DNA of 64,000 bases from Hyalella azteca (GCF_000764305.2 NW_025946074.1:1-64000); one strand, 5' to 3'; shown: positions 1 to 13,459, numbered from the stretch's first letter. The notes: a model not told the origin generated them from the letters alone. A program made the numbers and translations.

Positions 1-144
1 CTGTTACCTAGAAGTAGCTATGTAGCGGAACTTCTTGTAAAACGCGAGCATTGTATCGTAGGGCATTTAGGTCGTGAAACTGTTCTGGCTTCGCTAAGGC
101 GTAAATATTGGATTGAGGGAGCCAATTCCTTGAGAAGTGATTAA
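1..144 (+). pseudogene. BEL/Pao-type LTR retrotransposon integrase fragment (H2C2 zinc-binding region)
   Basis: Frame 1 reads from the window edge to a stop at 142-144. It begins LLPRSSYVAELLVKREH and continues through VGHLGRETVLASLRRKYWI. This is the start of the integrase H2C2 zinc-binding region of BEL/Pao elements, where a His-x4-His pair precedes a conserved RxxYWI block. The two His (HCIVGH) are present. The downstream Cys pair and the catalytic integrase core are absent because the frame stops. Only about 47 codons remain and the 5' part lies outside the window. It is a dead fragment. The family call rests on motif recognition, not a search. Confidence 0.7.
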
Positions 145-150
145 CAATTA

Positions 151-235
151 TAACTCAAAACTTGGTCATGGGGCCGCATTGGACTGGTCTTCAGAGGCCT
201 CCGCAAATTTGAAAAAAAGTATCAGCAGGATTAGA
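151..235 (+). repeat. 85-bp segment repeated at 7161-7246
   Basis: The stretch contains ACTGGTCTTCAGAGG followed by CCGCAAAT and AGTATCAGCAG. The same segment recurs in direct orientation at 7161-7246 with scattered differences. The two copies flank the I-clade LINE. They could be a pre-existing repeat family or the ends of a larger unrecognised unit. Confidence 0.6.
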
Positions 236-350
236 ACAGCTGAAATGATTGAGTGAACATCTCTAGTGGCAGTGCCTTCCTTTGGAAATCAGAGATTGAG
301 ATTTGAAATTAAGCCGAGTTGCACATTCGCTAGTAAATACAACTGGCAAA

Positions 351-2648
351 ATGAAAACCGGCAAGCGTCACAAAAAAGGCAATACATCCTGGTCCTCCTG
401 CTCTTCTGACGATGAAAGCGTTGCCTAGGAACCTTTATCTCCTGGACAACCGGTAAGAAAACATTTTGCTTGTGATAACAAAACCAATCATCATGCCAAC
501 GGAAAAGCGATATCCTTAATAGATACTGGTAGTAGTACCAAAATCATCCAGGACAATCACCCTGGAATAAGTGATAAACTTCCTGCTTTTGCTTTGTCCA
601 AAATTACATTTCCAGGCTCTACAGCCCCCTTACTTAGCTAGCGGTTCAGACCGTTTAGTTGACAGTGCGGGACAGTCATCAGCATCAAGCTTCAGTGCTG
701 TTAAAAGACGCAAAAAGGGGAAACAAACGCCAATTTTGAGGGTTTCCAGTTGCAGATATGGAACTCCGGATGGAAGAGGTTTCAGCCTCAGACACAGTCA
801 TTAATGCTGCTCATATACTAAATGAAACTTCCGGAATTGTTGATTTAACTCCATCTACTACTACTACTAGCAAAAACACAACCCAGATCCAGACCTTTGA
901 ATATGCTGAAACTGAAAGACCTGTAGTGCTAATTGAACCTAGTTCTAAACTTCTAATGACCAACTATCCTCAAAATTCTTTTCAAATGACTTGGTGCTGA
1001 GCAAAGCTCTAGCCACCTCACCTTTTGGACAAGCTGGCATTTTTCAGATCAAGAAAAACTTAGCCTGCAACCTTCTTGTTGTCATCCTGGTCCCTGGAAG
1101 CAACTGTAGCTTGTTTGCCTGAGCTCCTGTCTGTGACAAAAATAGGTTCCTGGAATGTTAAGTGCAGACTTCCACATAATCAAACTCACAGTGTTGGAGT
1201 GATTGGTCCTTTTGGTAAAGATTTATCTGATGCTGATCTATCTTCGGAGCTGAGTTCTGCTGGCTACCCTGGGGCCTGAAGCCACTGCAGAGAGAATCTG
1301 TAAGGGCAAGGACAGGACTAAAACAGCAATGTTCAAGGTCACTTTTGCCACTGATACTCTGCCTCCATATATCTACCTGGGCTATCAGCGCTTCAGAGTT
1401 CAGAGTAGACACTTTTGTTGGGAAGACATGGCAATGCTTCAAATGCCAGCGCTTCTGTCACAATGCGGCTGACTGTAAAAATCCACGATGTGTTGGATGT
1501 AGTGGTCCTCACAACGTCAAGAATTGTCCAAATGCTGGTAATTCAGTCCCAAAGTGCTGCAACTGTGGAGGTCCTCAGCCTTCAGGCTCACACGGCCAAT
1601 TATGGTGGTTGCTCTTGAATGAAATTTGAGACTCTGGTTGAGCAGACCCAGACAGTCAAAAAAATGTCCTACCAAGATGCTGTCAAAGTGGTTAACAGGA
1701 CACAGCCAGTGACAGCCTTCTAAAGCTGCTCAGAGACAGCCAGAACTACTGAATCCTCCTTTACAGATTTCTTCAACTAACCAACAGTCCTCTGATGCAT
1801 ATAATGTATTTAACAGAGCCGAGCATGTGCAAGGCCAGGAAACTCCAGCAAGGTCAGTTGCCACCCAAACTTTGAGCAGCCATGAGCCTCTCTCAGTTCC
1901 ATGTGGAGATATTTCTGTTGCAAAATTAATAGAGCTGCTCTCAAAGGTTTTATGCCTGTGTGGCAATACTGCCAATATTGATATTGTTGAAGCAGTAACA
2001 AGGATTGCTGAGGAGACATTCAAAATCACAAACCTGCCCACTCTTCCTCTACACGAGTCTGACGCCTTTGATGAACCAACTCCTGAATTGCATGCTGTTA
2101 CACCTTGCAAGCTGGAACCTGTGGAGACAAGCCACAGTCAACAACGTATGTCCGGATTGTGGAATCAGCCCACACGACGTACAACATTTGTTCAACTGCC
2201 CGGCCAAGCCGACACAACTTTCGGCACTCGATCTTTGGAAACAGCCAATCGATGTGGCGCGCTTCATCGGCCTCGGAGCGGACTAGTGGTTGACGTTGCT
2301 ACAACAACAAGCCCTGAGATGATGGACTCTGAGCCAGAGCAGTCACCCATCATTGGTGGTCAGTACCTGCTAAGAAAGACCAAACAACTTGGTAAACCCC
2401 AGCTCACCGCAACACACAGTGGTAAGGTCACCAAACGACCAGCAGCATGTGTCTCTGTCAGTTCTGGCCTCAGGTATGCAGCTCTGTCATCCTTGGATGA
2501 CAGTACTATTATGCAACCCTCACCTATCATCGGAGGCCAGTTTCTGCAGTGCAGGGATGCCATGGTGAAGAAACCTGACTCTGTTTCACTTCATGATGGT
2601 AAAATATATGCTAGAGGTAAAAACCAACTCATCAACACAGGAAGATAA
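351..2648 (+). pseudogene. I-clade LINE ORF1 (gag-like, CCHC zinc knuckles), broken
   Basis: A candidate start at 351 begins MKTGKRHKKGNTSW and meets a stop after 25 codons. Coding similarity continues through several frames: 571-804, 758-1000, 1345-1629 and 1827-2648. The 1345-1629 part carries retroviral-type zinc knuckles, CFKCQRFCHNAADC and then CVGCSGPHNVKNC, plus a degenerate third (CCNCGGPQPSGSHG). Such knuckles mark ORF1 nucleic-acid chaperones of I-like and jockey-like LINEs. The last 273 codons are open, but part of that frame (about 2115-2310) is an inserted piece of another LINE. At least four frameshifts or stops make it non-functional. The N-terminal part up to about 1000 is assigned only by position. 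Confidence 0.65.
2115..2310 (+). mobile_element. 5'-truncated jockey-like LINE 3' end inserted in ORF1
   Basis: In a frame different from the surrounding ORF1 the DNA reads VCPDCGISPHDVQHLFNCPA, then a LDLWKQP block and a stop near 2287. This Cys-x2-Cys...His...Cys pattern is the C-terminal zinc-finger-like tail of jockey/R1-type ORF2. It is followed by GTTGCT and an ACAACAACAA tail ending at 2310, typical of these 3' ends. The insertion happens to keep the host ORF1 frame open, giving a chimeric reading frame. The left boundary is uncertain by about 15 bases. Confidence 0.6.
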
Positions 2649-2654
2649 TCTCAA

Positions 2655-5600
2655 ATGCCCATCCAAAAAGAAATAAAAATTGAACAATGGAACTGCCATA
2701 GCCTAACGAATAAACTAAGTAACTTTAAGCTGCATATATACACTACCAAACCCCATGTAATTTGCTTATGTGAAACATGGCTGGATCAGAATGCAGAACC
2801 TCATTTCATAGGTTACTCAGCAGTATTCAAGCATAGAGATGGAGGCCAGGGGGGTGGAGGTTTAGCCATGCTAATCCTTAATGACATCCCTTTTCTTGAA
2901 ATACCTCTTCAACCTTTCCTGGCTGGTGCCCTGGAAGTTCAGGGTTTGAAGGTTTTCCTGAAGAATAACTCGTCTCTTTCTATCCTGAATATATATAATC
3001 CTAATCAACCTATTACTTTTAATGAATTCCAACACTTTTTCCAACAATTAGGTCATTCAGCTATTGTTGTTGGAGACTTCAATGCTCACCACCTCATGTG
3101 GGAGCCAACCAAGGTGCCTAACACTACTGGTAGAAACTTGATGGAGGTCCTACTTCATAACCCAATGCTAGCCCTGCTTACACCTCCAGACCTGTCCACA
3201 TATTTCAATACCTATCATAACTCATTCTCTACTCTCGATCTTACCATCATTTCATCAAACCTGCAGCCTCTTTCCTTTACCTCTACTGAACCTGATATGG
3301 GCAGTGACCATTACCCTGTCCTCACCTCTGTTGGAGTGGAACCTACCACCATCCAGTACAGGCGCTGCCCTGCATGGTTGTTTGAAGCAGGATCTTGGGC
3401 AACCTGGTATTCTGCACTGCCTCAGGCTAATGATGACCTTCCCCATGATCTTCCCCTTAGTCTTATGAGCTTTGTGGAAAATATAGTCTCAGCGAGGACT
3501 GAAGCATTCCCACAAAGCAAAGAAGCCATAACTGCCAAATATAATGTCTGGTCTACCCAACCATGTGCCGATGCAGTTAAAACAAGTAGAGCAGCAAAGG
3601 CACTACTTATTTCCCAGCCTTCACAGGAGAATCTTATTAATTTGAAGCGTTCCCAGGCAAAAGTCAAGTGGGAGGTTAAGGCAGCCAAGAAGGCCTCATG
3701 GAAGAAGTTTTGTAACAGCATAACCTCTGACACCCCAATTACCATTTTGTGGAATAGGATTAGAAAACTCCAGACTCCATTTACATGCAAGTCACAACCT
3801 TTTCTGAAGCCTAATTTAATTCTCTCTGACCCTGTTTCCAGAACATTATGAGCAGGTACTCTCCTCACTAACCCCCACACCTTATCCTAACCATATTATA
3901 CTCCCTCTGGCTCTTGCTTTGTATAGTAAACTTTGTTCTCCTCTCAATGACCCATTCACACTGTATGAATTGGAAACATGCCTGACTTATCTTAAGAATA
4001 CATCTCCTAGTCTTGATCGCATACATAACAAGCATCTCTCCCACCTTCCTCCTGACTATAAGTTATGGTTGCTGAGGCTCTTTAATAAGAGCTTTGTGTC
4101 TGGGACAGTTCCACACAAGTGGAAGACAGCATTAATAATTCCCATTCCCAAGCCCAACAAGGCGCTTACTTCTACCAACTCTTACCGTCCAATCTCCTTG
4201 CTATCCTGTGTTGCCAAACTAATGGAACAGTTGATAAATAAACGCCTGCAATTTTTTCTTGAGCAAAATAATTCATTTAAGTCCAGTCAGGGAGGCTTCA
4301 GACCTCGCTTAGCTGCAATTTACCAAGTAGCTTGTCTAGACACAGCAATTTGAAATGGCCTCAGGACAAAGTCTGTACTTGCTGTTGTCTTCTGTGATTT
4401 CAGTAATGCATTTGACACAATCTGGCACAATGGCCTTTTGTACAAGCTGAGTAGATGTGGAGTACAGGGAAGGTTGCTGCGCTGGCTCAGAGATTATTTG
4501 TCAGACATATCTTTCAAAGTCTTCTTTGAAGGTGAGTATTCTACATTACACAGGATTAAGGCTGGTATCCCACAGGGAGCCATTTTGTCCCCGCTACTTT
4601 TTAATGTTGTAATGAGTGACATCCCTTCCATCCCAGGTGTGCACTGTACAGAGTATGCAGATGATGTAGCCTCATTTTCCTCTGATGCTGACATTGCCCA
4701 AGCAACAGCACGACTCCAGACCCAACTTTCAGCTTTTTATACCTGGTCTCAACAGTGGGGCCTGAAACTGAATCTTCTCAAAACTAAATGCATGTTTTTC
4801 ACAAATAGAAATGTTACTCCTCTGCCCTTACACATTGATGGACAACCAATTGAGATAGTAACAAAATACAAATATCTTGGTGCAGTCTTGGATGCACCTA
4901 GACTACAGTGGAGTGCACAAGTTGAATCCTTGATGACTTCATGCTTACCAATCATCAATTTACTCCGATCCATCTCGCACAGAGAATGGGGTGCTGATCG
5001 CACACTGCTTAGCGTACAGGACTCTCATCCTCAGTCGTTTAGATTATGCTGCTCTTCTTTACGCATGTGCCTCACCTACCATGATGTCAAAATTGAATGT
5101 AATTCAGAATACCTGTCTCCGCCTTGCTGTAGGATGTCGCAAAACAACCCCAATTTCATCCTTGGAAGTTGAAGCTCATGTACCCCCACTATTCATACAT
5201 CGCCAAGAGATATTATGTAAATACTTTTATCGCATTATCCAACTCCCTGTATGCTCTATAACAAATGACATTTTCCAAGCAGTCCATCACAACCAGCCCT
5301 CCCCATGCTCACGCTCAATTCTGCCTCCCTTCACTCTTAATTCCAAGAACATGCTCGCAAAATTGAATCTCCCTATTCCCCTGCCATGCAGGTACCCACT
5401 CATCTCACCTCTCCCACCTTGGTTCAACACCAAAGACTGTATCTTTACTAATTTCACACTGTCCCCTGTGACCTCCCTCTCCTCCAGCAATGCTATTCAG
5501 ATTTTCAGGGATCTTCTACAGACAATTTATGGGATTCAGGGCTGCGTATACTGATGGCTCTCATGTGCGGGAACCTGCAGCCTCCACCTCGGCTGCTGTT

Positions 5601-6431
5601 GTGATACCAGCCAGGGGGGTAGCCCTCAGCTGGAAGCTGCGCCCTGAGGTGCAGGTCCTTGAGTCTGAGCTCTTTGCAATCCATGAGGCACTGCACTGGG
5701 CTAGAAGCAATCTCAGAGGCTCTGAAAGATACATCATCTTTACTGACTCTCTGAGCTCTCTACACTTGATTGTAAACAGAAGACCACAAAATCTTGTCCC
5801 TTTTGTCTTTAGAATACAAGAAAAACTAATCTCCCTACTGCCCTCGCAGGACATAAAGCTTCAGTTTGTGCCTGGTCACCATAGTATTGATGGCAATGAG
5901 GCCGCCGACCGTGTGGCCTCTGAAGCCCACTTGCTCCGGTCCCGTACTGTTACTCCAATTTACATGGAAGAAATGGTGAGGTCTCTTCGACATAATGTTT
6001 TAGAATTCTGGCAGGAAATGTGGATTAGAAATGTGCATGAAATGAGGAAGGGTCTCTTCCTCACTAAAGTGAGAGACAGAGTTGGTCTTTGGCCATGGGC
6101 TGCCAACGGGAATCAAAATGTTGAAACTGCCCTTGCCAGGTTGCGCCTAGGGCATGTGGGAGTCAATTCGCACCTTGCGCGCTTTAACTTGTTGGACAGT
6201 CCTGGTTGTTCATGCGGGGCTGATGCTGAAACAATAGAACATCTGCTTATTCACTGTCCGCTCCATGCAGTTGCCCGGAACAACATGGCTTGCTCACTTG
6301 CTGCACTCAATGTAAATCTCTCGCTCGAAAAATTGCTGGGGGGAGGCCCCTTCTCCCCAGAAATTCAGAGTGCAATTGTAGAGGCTGTTTCCACCTACCT
6401 TCTCTCTACCAACAAACTGAAATCAATATAG
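2655..6431 (+). pseudogene. I-clade LINE ORF2: APE endonuclease, reverse transcriptase, RNase H
   Basis: The N-terminal APE-type endonuclease runs 2655 to about 3330 (WNCHSLTNK, CLCETWL, VVGDFNAHH, GSDHYPVL). Reverse transcriptase covers about 3919-5000: FCDFSNAFDTIWH, GIPQGAILSPLLFN, and the catalytic YADD box in EYADDVASFS. RNase H covers about 5545-5925 with all four acidic positions visible: YTDGS, ESELFAI, FTDSLSS and GNEAADRV. A C-terminal Cys-rich tail follows (CSCGADAETIEHLLIHC). The frame breaks near 3851-3919, has an in-frame TGA at 4351, and shifts near 5000 and 5500. Intact motifs suggest fairly recent loss. The enzyme would have reverse-transcribed its own RNA at nicked genomic targets. 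RNase H places it in the I group. Confidence 0.8.
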
Positions 6432-6944
6432 CTTCCTTGAGCAATGTATTTCATGTTTGTTTGCTTAGAATTGATAATATTGGTGGTATTAGTATTATTG
6501 AGTATACATTGTTAGTGTACTAACATTCTGTAGAACTAATAATAATCTGTTAATACTTATTACTCCCCTCGCTCCTTTGCGAGTGTAATCTAGAATGCAA
6601 CCGGAGGCGCTCTACGCAGCCCAACCTTTGTAATGACTGCTCCCTGTAAAGAGTGCCTTTGTTTGCCATCTGTATAACTGATACTGCTCCCTTTCTCAAT
6701 CAGGGCCCAGCCCATACGAGACTCTTTATGTATCTTTGTTTTACAGATTTAAACTTAATTTATTGGCAAATTCTGGCCCAAGAAGCTCCAGGCTGCACGG
6801 ACCAGGCTGGACCTTCAGCTGGACTGTGGCTCTTGTATGAGGCAAAGTGTAGGGCATGCCTTGAGTAAAAACTAACCTGGGGACACCTATTGTTGTTGGG
6901 TCATTCACTGGTGTGTATGGATATAGTTCAGCTAACCATGACTG

Positions 6945-7036
6945 GGCTGTGCTCTGCAGCTCTGCCATGTTCCACGGCTCTGCCGTGTTCTGCGGCTCTG
7001 CCGTGTTTCGTGGCTCTGCAGCTCTGCCGTGGCATG
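6945..7036. repeat. short tandem repeat, about 18-bp unit
   Basis: Imperfect repeats built on GCTCTGCCGTGTTC occur about five times. The reverse strand reads as a low-complexity AEPRNTAEPQNTAE pattern. No gene is supported here. Confidence 0.6.
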
Positions 7037-7160
7037 TTCTCTTCAATAGGTGCTAAGAATAGGAGGAGCTTAAGTCAGGCAGGGAGCTAGAGTTAGGCTA
7101 GGTAGTGCTCTGATTGAAGATAACTGTGAAGCGCCACTTGAAAAATCACTGAGGCAAATA

Positions 7161-7246
7161 TAACGCAAAACCCTGTTGTGGGGCCACACTGGACTGGTCT
7201 TCAGAGGCTCCCGCAAATCTGAAACAAAATGAAGAGTATCAGCAGC
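7161..7246 (+). repeat. second copy of the 151-235 segment
   Basis: Direct-orientation copy of the segment at 151-235, sharing ACTGGTCTTCAGAGG, CCGCAAAT and AGTATCAGCAG. It lies just beyond the I-clade LINE and its short tandem repeat. Confidence 0.6.
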
Positions 7247-7374
7247 TGAGCTCAGCTTCATTGTCGACGTCGAGCTTGCTAACTATGCTTCTAGTGTCCT
7301 TCGTCATTGATTGTGGAAAGTTAACTTTCAAATAGTCATATATCAATCACCCAGGAGCTTGAACTTTGAATATA

Positions 7375-8345
7375 CAGCAATCCCTTGATTAGCACAGTTT
7401 TGAATACCGCGGTTTTGATTAACACGGGAAATAAAAATTGCAACCTATCCTTGATCTACGCGGTGCCAGTTTTGATTAGCGCGACTTTTTTTTCACAACG
7501 CATCATTTTCCCGCCTCTAGCCAGAGGTGTTATGTTTATAACAAAAGTGTTACTTTTTGCTTATTAGATCTTATGTTGTTACTTTTGTTATGACTTTTGG
7601 AAAATTTTGCTAAATGTTGTTACTTTATGAATTTCAGCCAATAATTCTTTAAATAAGGTCCCGTTCTGTAGGCACTCGTGCTGACTACAGAGTCGGTTTA
7701 ACCGCACCTTGTCTCGTTCATAACATGAATGGTCGAGTTTGGCAATGTTCGCCGGTAAGTGCGCCATGCCTGTGCTCTAGTTACTCATTAGCCTTCAACT
7801 GGTCAAGATCGCTGCCATATCTACTGCTCATTTTTATCAAACTACATAATTTTCCTTGATAAATTACCATCATAATTATGGACAAAAATGGAACGCTTAA
7901 ACGTAAAAATATCACTTTGGAGACTAAGCTTGAAATAATTAAGCGTTTTGATAATGGTGATACGAAAACGGAAATCAGTGAAGACCTAGGGTTTCCCCGA
8001 GTCAACAATACGCACAATTTTGAAAAAATCGTCCGAGTATCAAGAGAAAGGCAAAATTGCTTCTACGTCGTCGAGCGTGCAATGCACTAGAAATAGGACT
8101 TGTATAATGATCAAAATGGAGGATTTGCTTTTTATTTGGTTAGAAGACTGCAATCAAAAGTGCATACCTATAGATGGGAACAACAATATGATGAATTTTA
8201 GTGGAAAAAAAATTATCATGTAACTTTGCTATTTTTGAGGATTCATTATAATTATTCCCATATATTCTTAAGTTTGATTAGCGCGCTTTTGCTTAACACG
8301 GTAAAACTCGGGGATTTATTAACCGCGTTAATCAAGGGATTGCTG
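7375..8345 (+). mobile_element. pogo/Tigger-like DNA transposon, copy 1
   Basis: The ends are inverted: the left starts CAGCAATCCCTTGATTA and the right ends TAATCAAGGGATTGCTG. The element is flanked by TA on both sides (7373-7374 and 8346-8347), the target duplication of the Tc1/mariner-pogo superfamily. It encodes only a transposase N-terminus (7878-8090), so it is a 971-bp deletion derivative. Copy 2 lies in inverted orientation at 18536-19817. Confidence 0.85.
7878..8090 (+). pseudogene. pogo/Tigger transposase N-terminal helix-turn-helix remnant
   Basis: The frame starts MDKNGTLKRKNITLETKLEI and goes on IIKRFDNGDTKTEISEDLGF. This is the CENP-B/pipsqueak-type N-terminal DNA-binding domain of Tigger and jerky-like transposases, which binds the element's own ends. 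A one-base change relative to copy 2 shifts the frame after the FPRVNN stretch; an overlapping frame continues KKSSEYQEKGKIASTSSS. The DDE catalytic domain is missing. The start codon is taken from the first Met ahead of the basic residues. Confidence 0.75.
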
Positions 8346-8984
8346 TACTTATATAAATGTGTATACCTAAGGAAGCAAAAGGTCCATGACTTCAGGAGCC
8401 AGGGCACTGAGGGCAGAGCTAAGGCTCCAGCCTGCTGGGGAGTCCTTAGCCCTTAGAGTTCTTGATGCTGGTCCCCAGTGGGGACCAGCATCAAGAACTC
8501 TTTCCCCGGCGGGTGGCATCCCCCCTGGGCCCCCCAAGCCCGAGGGGGCCCAGGCCGTGTGTCAAACCTCTTTTCCAATATTCTTATGATTATGTCATTA
8601 ATCTCATTTATAATAAGAACAACTCATTATGAATGACAGAATGAGAAGAGGTTGATATCCTGATAACTGTATTTGCAGACTGTCGACTCTGTTACTTACT
8701 TTCTTTCCATGATATACTTTTTCTAGAACTAATTGCAATTGGCATAGATTTTAGATTAGTCATTTTTTAGACTCTTCCTCAAGTTAATTTTTGAGTCCTA
8801 GTAGTAGTACCAGCCTACCAGGGTGCAGAGGGTGCAAGCTGCCAAGCAGCTTCACCAATATATGAATATTTAGTCCAAAGCATTGCCAGCCAACCAACTC
8901 CCAACTTTGGCAATTCTGCAAAAGCAATTTCACTGGTCCTGACTCCTGAGAAGATTAATGTGTTGATGTCCATTCATTTTTCAA
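8346..8984. other. gene-free stretch with a perfect palindrome
   Basis: Apart from the palindrome at 8455-8501 and a short piece near 8819 resembling the end of the 10-bp-TSD MITE (CAGGGTGCAGAGGGTG), I see no gene or recognised element here. Confidence 0.5.
8455..8501. repeat. 47-bp perfect inverted repeat (hairpin)
   Basis: Two 23-nt arms (8455-8477 and 8479-8501) are exact reverse complements around a single central base. The left arm starts AGAGTTCTTGATGCTGG. The region is GC-rich on both sides. It could be a cruciform-forming element, a very small inverted insertion, or an assembly fold-back. Confidence 0.9.
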
Positions 8985-8994
8985 GGTTAATGGC

Positions 8995-9531
8995 CACTGT
9001 GCAGAGAGTGGATGAATATTGCAAGATCTTTGGCGACGCTTCAGTAGCAAAATTTATGCCTTCAGAAAATCTTGCTGACAAATTTAGATTGAAATTTTTG
9101 CATTTAATATATTTGTCAGTCTTAATCCCAACTATTTAGAAAAAAGTAAGGTTTCCAGTATGTTGGATGGATCAGGATGCAGTGAAGCTTGTTTGGAAAT
9201 AAGTTGCGATGAGTTCCCGCCAAAAAAATGTAAACAACAAGTTTACAATTGCGTAGTTGCGGTCACATTAGAGCCGTCAGACTGCATTATCACATGTTCC
9301 ATTGACACTTGCTGTACAATCAAACTGTTTTTAGGGTAAAATTAGTTATTTGGGGTAACACATGCATGCAACCTTGTAAATAAGTTCGTGGCTTGTAAAT
9401 AGTTTTTCATTACTCAGCGTAAATGGCTTTTCATTAAAAATTACCTGGCAACACATCTTGAAAATAGTTGGCAACGCTTTGGGCTTGAAAACCCATATAT
9501 TGGCAATGCTGCTTCCACCCTCTGCACCCTG
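8995..9531 (+). mobile_element. Mutator-like MITE (family C), copy 1
   Basis: The 537-bp element starts CACTGTGCAGAGAGTGGAT and ends CTTCCACCCTCTGCACCCTG, imperfect inverted repeats that extend inward about 40 bp. It is flanked by a perfect 10-bp direct duplication GGTTAATGGC at 8985-8994 and 9532-9541. TSDs of 8-11 bp are typical of the Mutator superfamily. No transposase is encoded. Copies are at 42385-42920 (inverted) and 44108-44631. Confidence 0.8.
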
Positions 9532-10003
9532 GGTTAATGGCTTGCATGGCTACATTAACTCTGCCCAGAAGGCTGAAGCCAATCATTTGAAGCCTATCAT
9601 TGTCATTTTTTTCCTAACAGGCCAATCTGGTATATTAAAATTTTTCTATAATAACAGGCAAAAACTATCATTTTACCTAGGATTGAAATCTTACGGCCTG
9701 GTTGTATATTTTTGTTAGGAATAAGCTTGGAGGTAATTCATCTAGTGGGAATCTTGCACTTACAATGGTGGAAAGCTCTAGTTGCAACTCATAAGGCAGA
9801 TATATTTTGTGCTTGATTACATTTAAAATTTTTGAAAATTTATATGAAAATTATGCTGTTTCTCGTATGTTTTATGGAATACCTACATTAAATGAAGGCA
9901 ATAAAAATGGTGACATTAGCAAGAGTGTGCAAACAAGGGCATTTTTGTCTCATTTATGGTCATAGGATTCACAGCCTGTAGGTGGATTTTTACCAAAGCA
10001 GTA

Positions 10004-11280
10004 CAGTCAAACAGGGTAATAAGGGATAGTTTTGATCATTTCTCCTTAATAACTTCTTATCATGAAACATTTCATAAATGGGTTTAGGCTCATTTTAAAG
10101 GTTATTTGTAAGGGCCATCATATGGCATCTTTGAAAAAATTCCATATGCTATTTGTAAGGAGCCAGACGCAAGGTAAAAGCCTCCTGAACTAACACTGGG
10201 AACGGGGTAATAAGGGACACTTCAAGTAAAACTTGATTTTAAAACATTTGAAGGATGCAGTGTGTGCTCATCCATTGCTAACAGTACTCTGAAGTCCTGC
10301 TCTTCCTTTGTAGATGATGTAGAGGTAGAATAAATGACATTTTCTGTGATTTTTACTTGTTTTTCCTTTTTTGATATGATATTACCTCATCCATACATTA
10401 CTGTGTTATTGATGTGATATTACCATATTCATGAACATGCCTTCGAGCATAGACCTTGTCCATTGCAAGCTTCATATCAGCAGCCATTTAGCATTTCTTC
10501 TGTGGGTAAGCTTACTGGATGGCTTGTAATTTTGCACCATTTCAATTGGGCCAAGTGAATTCACTATAACAAAAAAATAAGATTGTAAAGAACACACGAA
10601 CCTGAAACGCAATGGAATATTTTTGTGACACCCATCATGTTTTTTGAGAAAAAATCCAGTTTAGATTAATTACTTTTCATTCTATGTTGCCCGGTGCACG
10701 ATTCTATCTATGACTTTCAATGCACACTTTGGTGATGACCGATAATGCACTAATTTTCTGTCAAGTTAAATTTTTTTGCTGAGAGTGGTAAATCTAATCA
10801 AAATTCTTTGTTGGTAATTGATTTTTTTATCTACTGGAGACTGCTAACCAAGGCTTTACTGTAAATGCGTTTTTAGGGGTGTCCCTTATTACCCTGGGGT
10901 GTGTCCCTTATTACCCCATTGTGCAGAAAATGGCCAAAACATTTTTCTGGAATGAGATACGCTAATTCTGTTAATCACATTTTTAAGCCAACCCCTGTGT
11001 GCAACTTATATGTAAGTAAAATTTTTTAATACAGTGAATATATTTTTTTTGCTACAGACCTTAGCAGAGGTACCTAGTACTTTTCCAAAATCTCACTTTT
11101 CACTCTTTTTCGCAAGGATTTCATAGAGGTAGTAAATGTATGATTTCTTAACTTGCTTTATGCTACATAGATAGTAAAAATGTTGAACTTTATGCCACTA
11201 TTTTTTGTTTTGCAATATTTTAATTAGTTTAGCTGCTACAACATTTCTGCAAAATGTTGGAGGACAGTTACCCCACCCTT
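10004..11280 (-). mobile_element. TIR element family B, copy 1 (inverted)
   Basis: Starts CAGTCAAACAGGGTAATAAG after a TA and matches the reverse complement of 20120-21415 along most of its length. The far TIR is missing: similarity fades after ACAGTTACCCCACCC near 11280. The + strand carries the shared coding-like end SSFVDDVEVE followed by TAA at 10331-10333. An internal pair of TIR-like motifs lies at 10872-10920. TA flanks suggest the Tc1/mariner group, but the superfamily is not proven. Confidence 0.7.
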
Positions 11281-11673
11281 AAAAATGCTAGCAAATTTGA
11301 TTGACAGTTTTAGCAATAACCTTTACATAACCGGTGATCAAATGTTTAATATACCTTTAAATTTTTCATTTTTCACACCTCCCTTATTGTGATGAATTTA
11401 TGATCTCTCAAAATCTGTCTTTATACTGTTCTTTAATCTTTGTTGGGACACTAAAAATCTGTCTCAAAGCTCTGCTACAAATTTGTCTAATTTTTTACCA
11501 AAATTCATTGCAGATTCATTTTTAAAACAGGCCAACCTAATACCCTCAATCAATTGATTGGTTAAATAAATATGACGTGGACTGAACATATACTAAGTAC
11601 TGTGCAGAATCAAGTTGTCTACTCAAGCAACATAATAAGACAATGTTAGGTTGTTGATTTCTATTAATTCATC

Positions 11674-13459
<1,786 letters not shown>

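Larger units (their letters stand above)
300..6760 (+). mobile_element. I-clade non-LTR retrotransposon, nearly full length, inactive
   Basis: Two open-reading-frame regions in the order gag-like zinc-knuckle ORF1, then endonuclease-RT-RNase H ORF2, identify a LINE of the I group, which carries an RNase H domain downstream of RT. Both ORFs are broken by stops and frameshifts. The 3' untranslated region follows the ORF2 stop at 6429-6431. Its end is not sharp: no clear poly-A or TAA-repeat tail and no target-site duplication were seen, so the 3' boundary near 6760 is an estimate. The 5' boundary is equally approximate. Confidence 0.75.

Noticed and set aside
481..560. ISLIDTGSSTKII reading that resembles an aspartic protease active site.
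   Set aside because: No supporting flap or C-terminal motifs, and the position lies in an I-type ORF1 remnant. The DTGS match is short enough to be chance.
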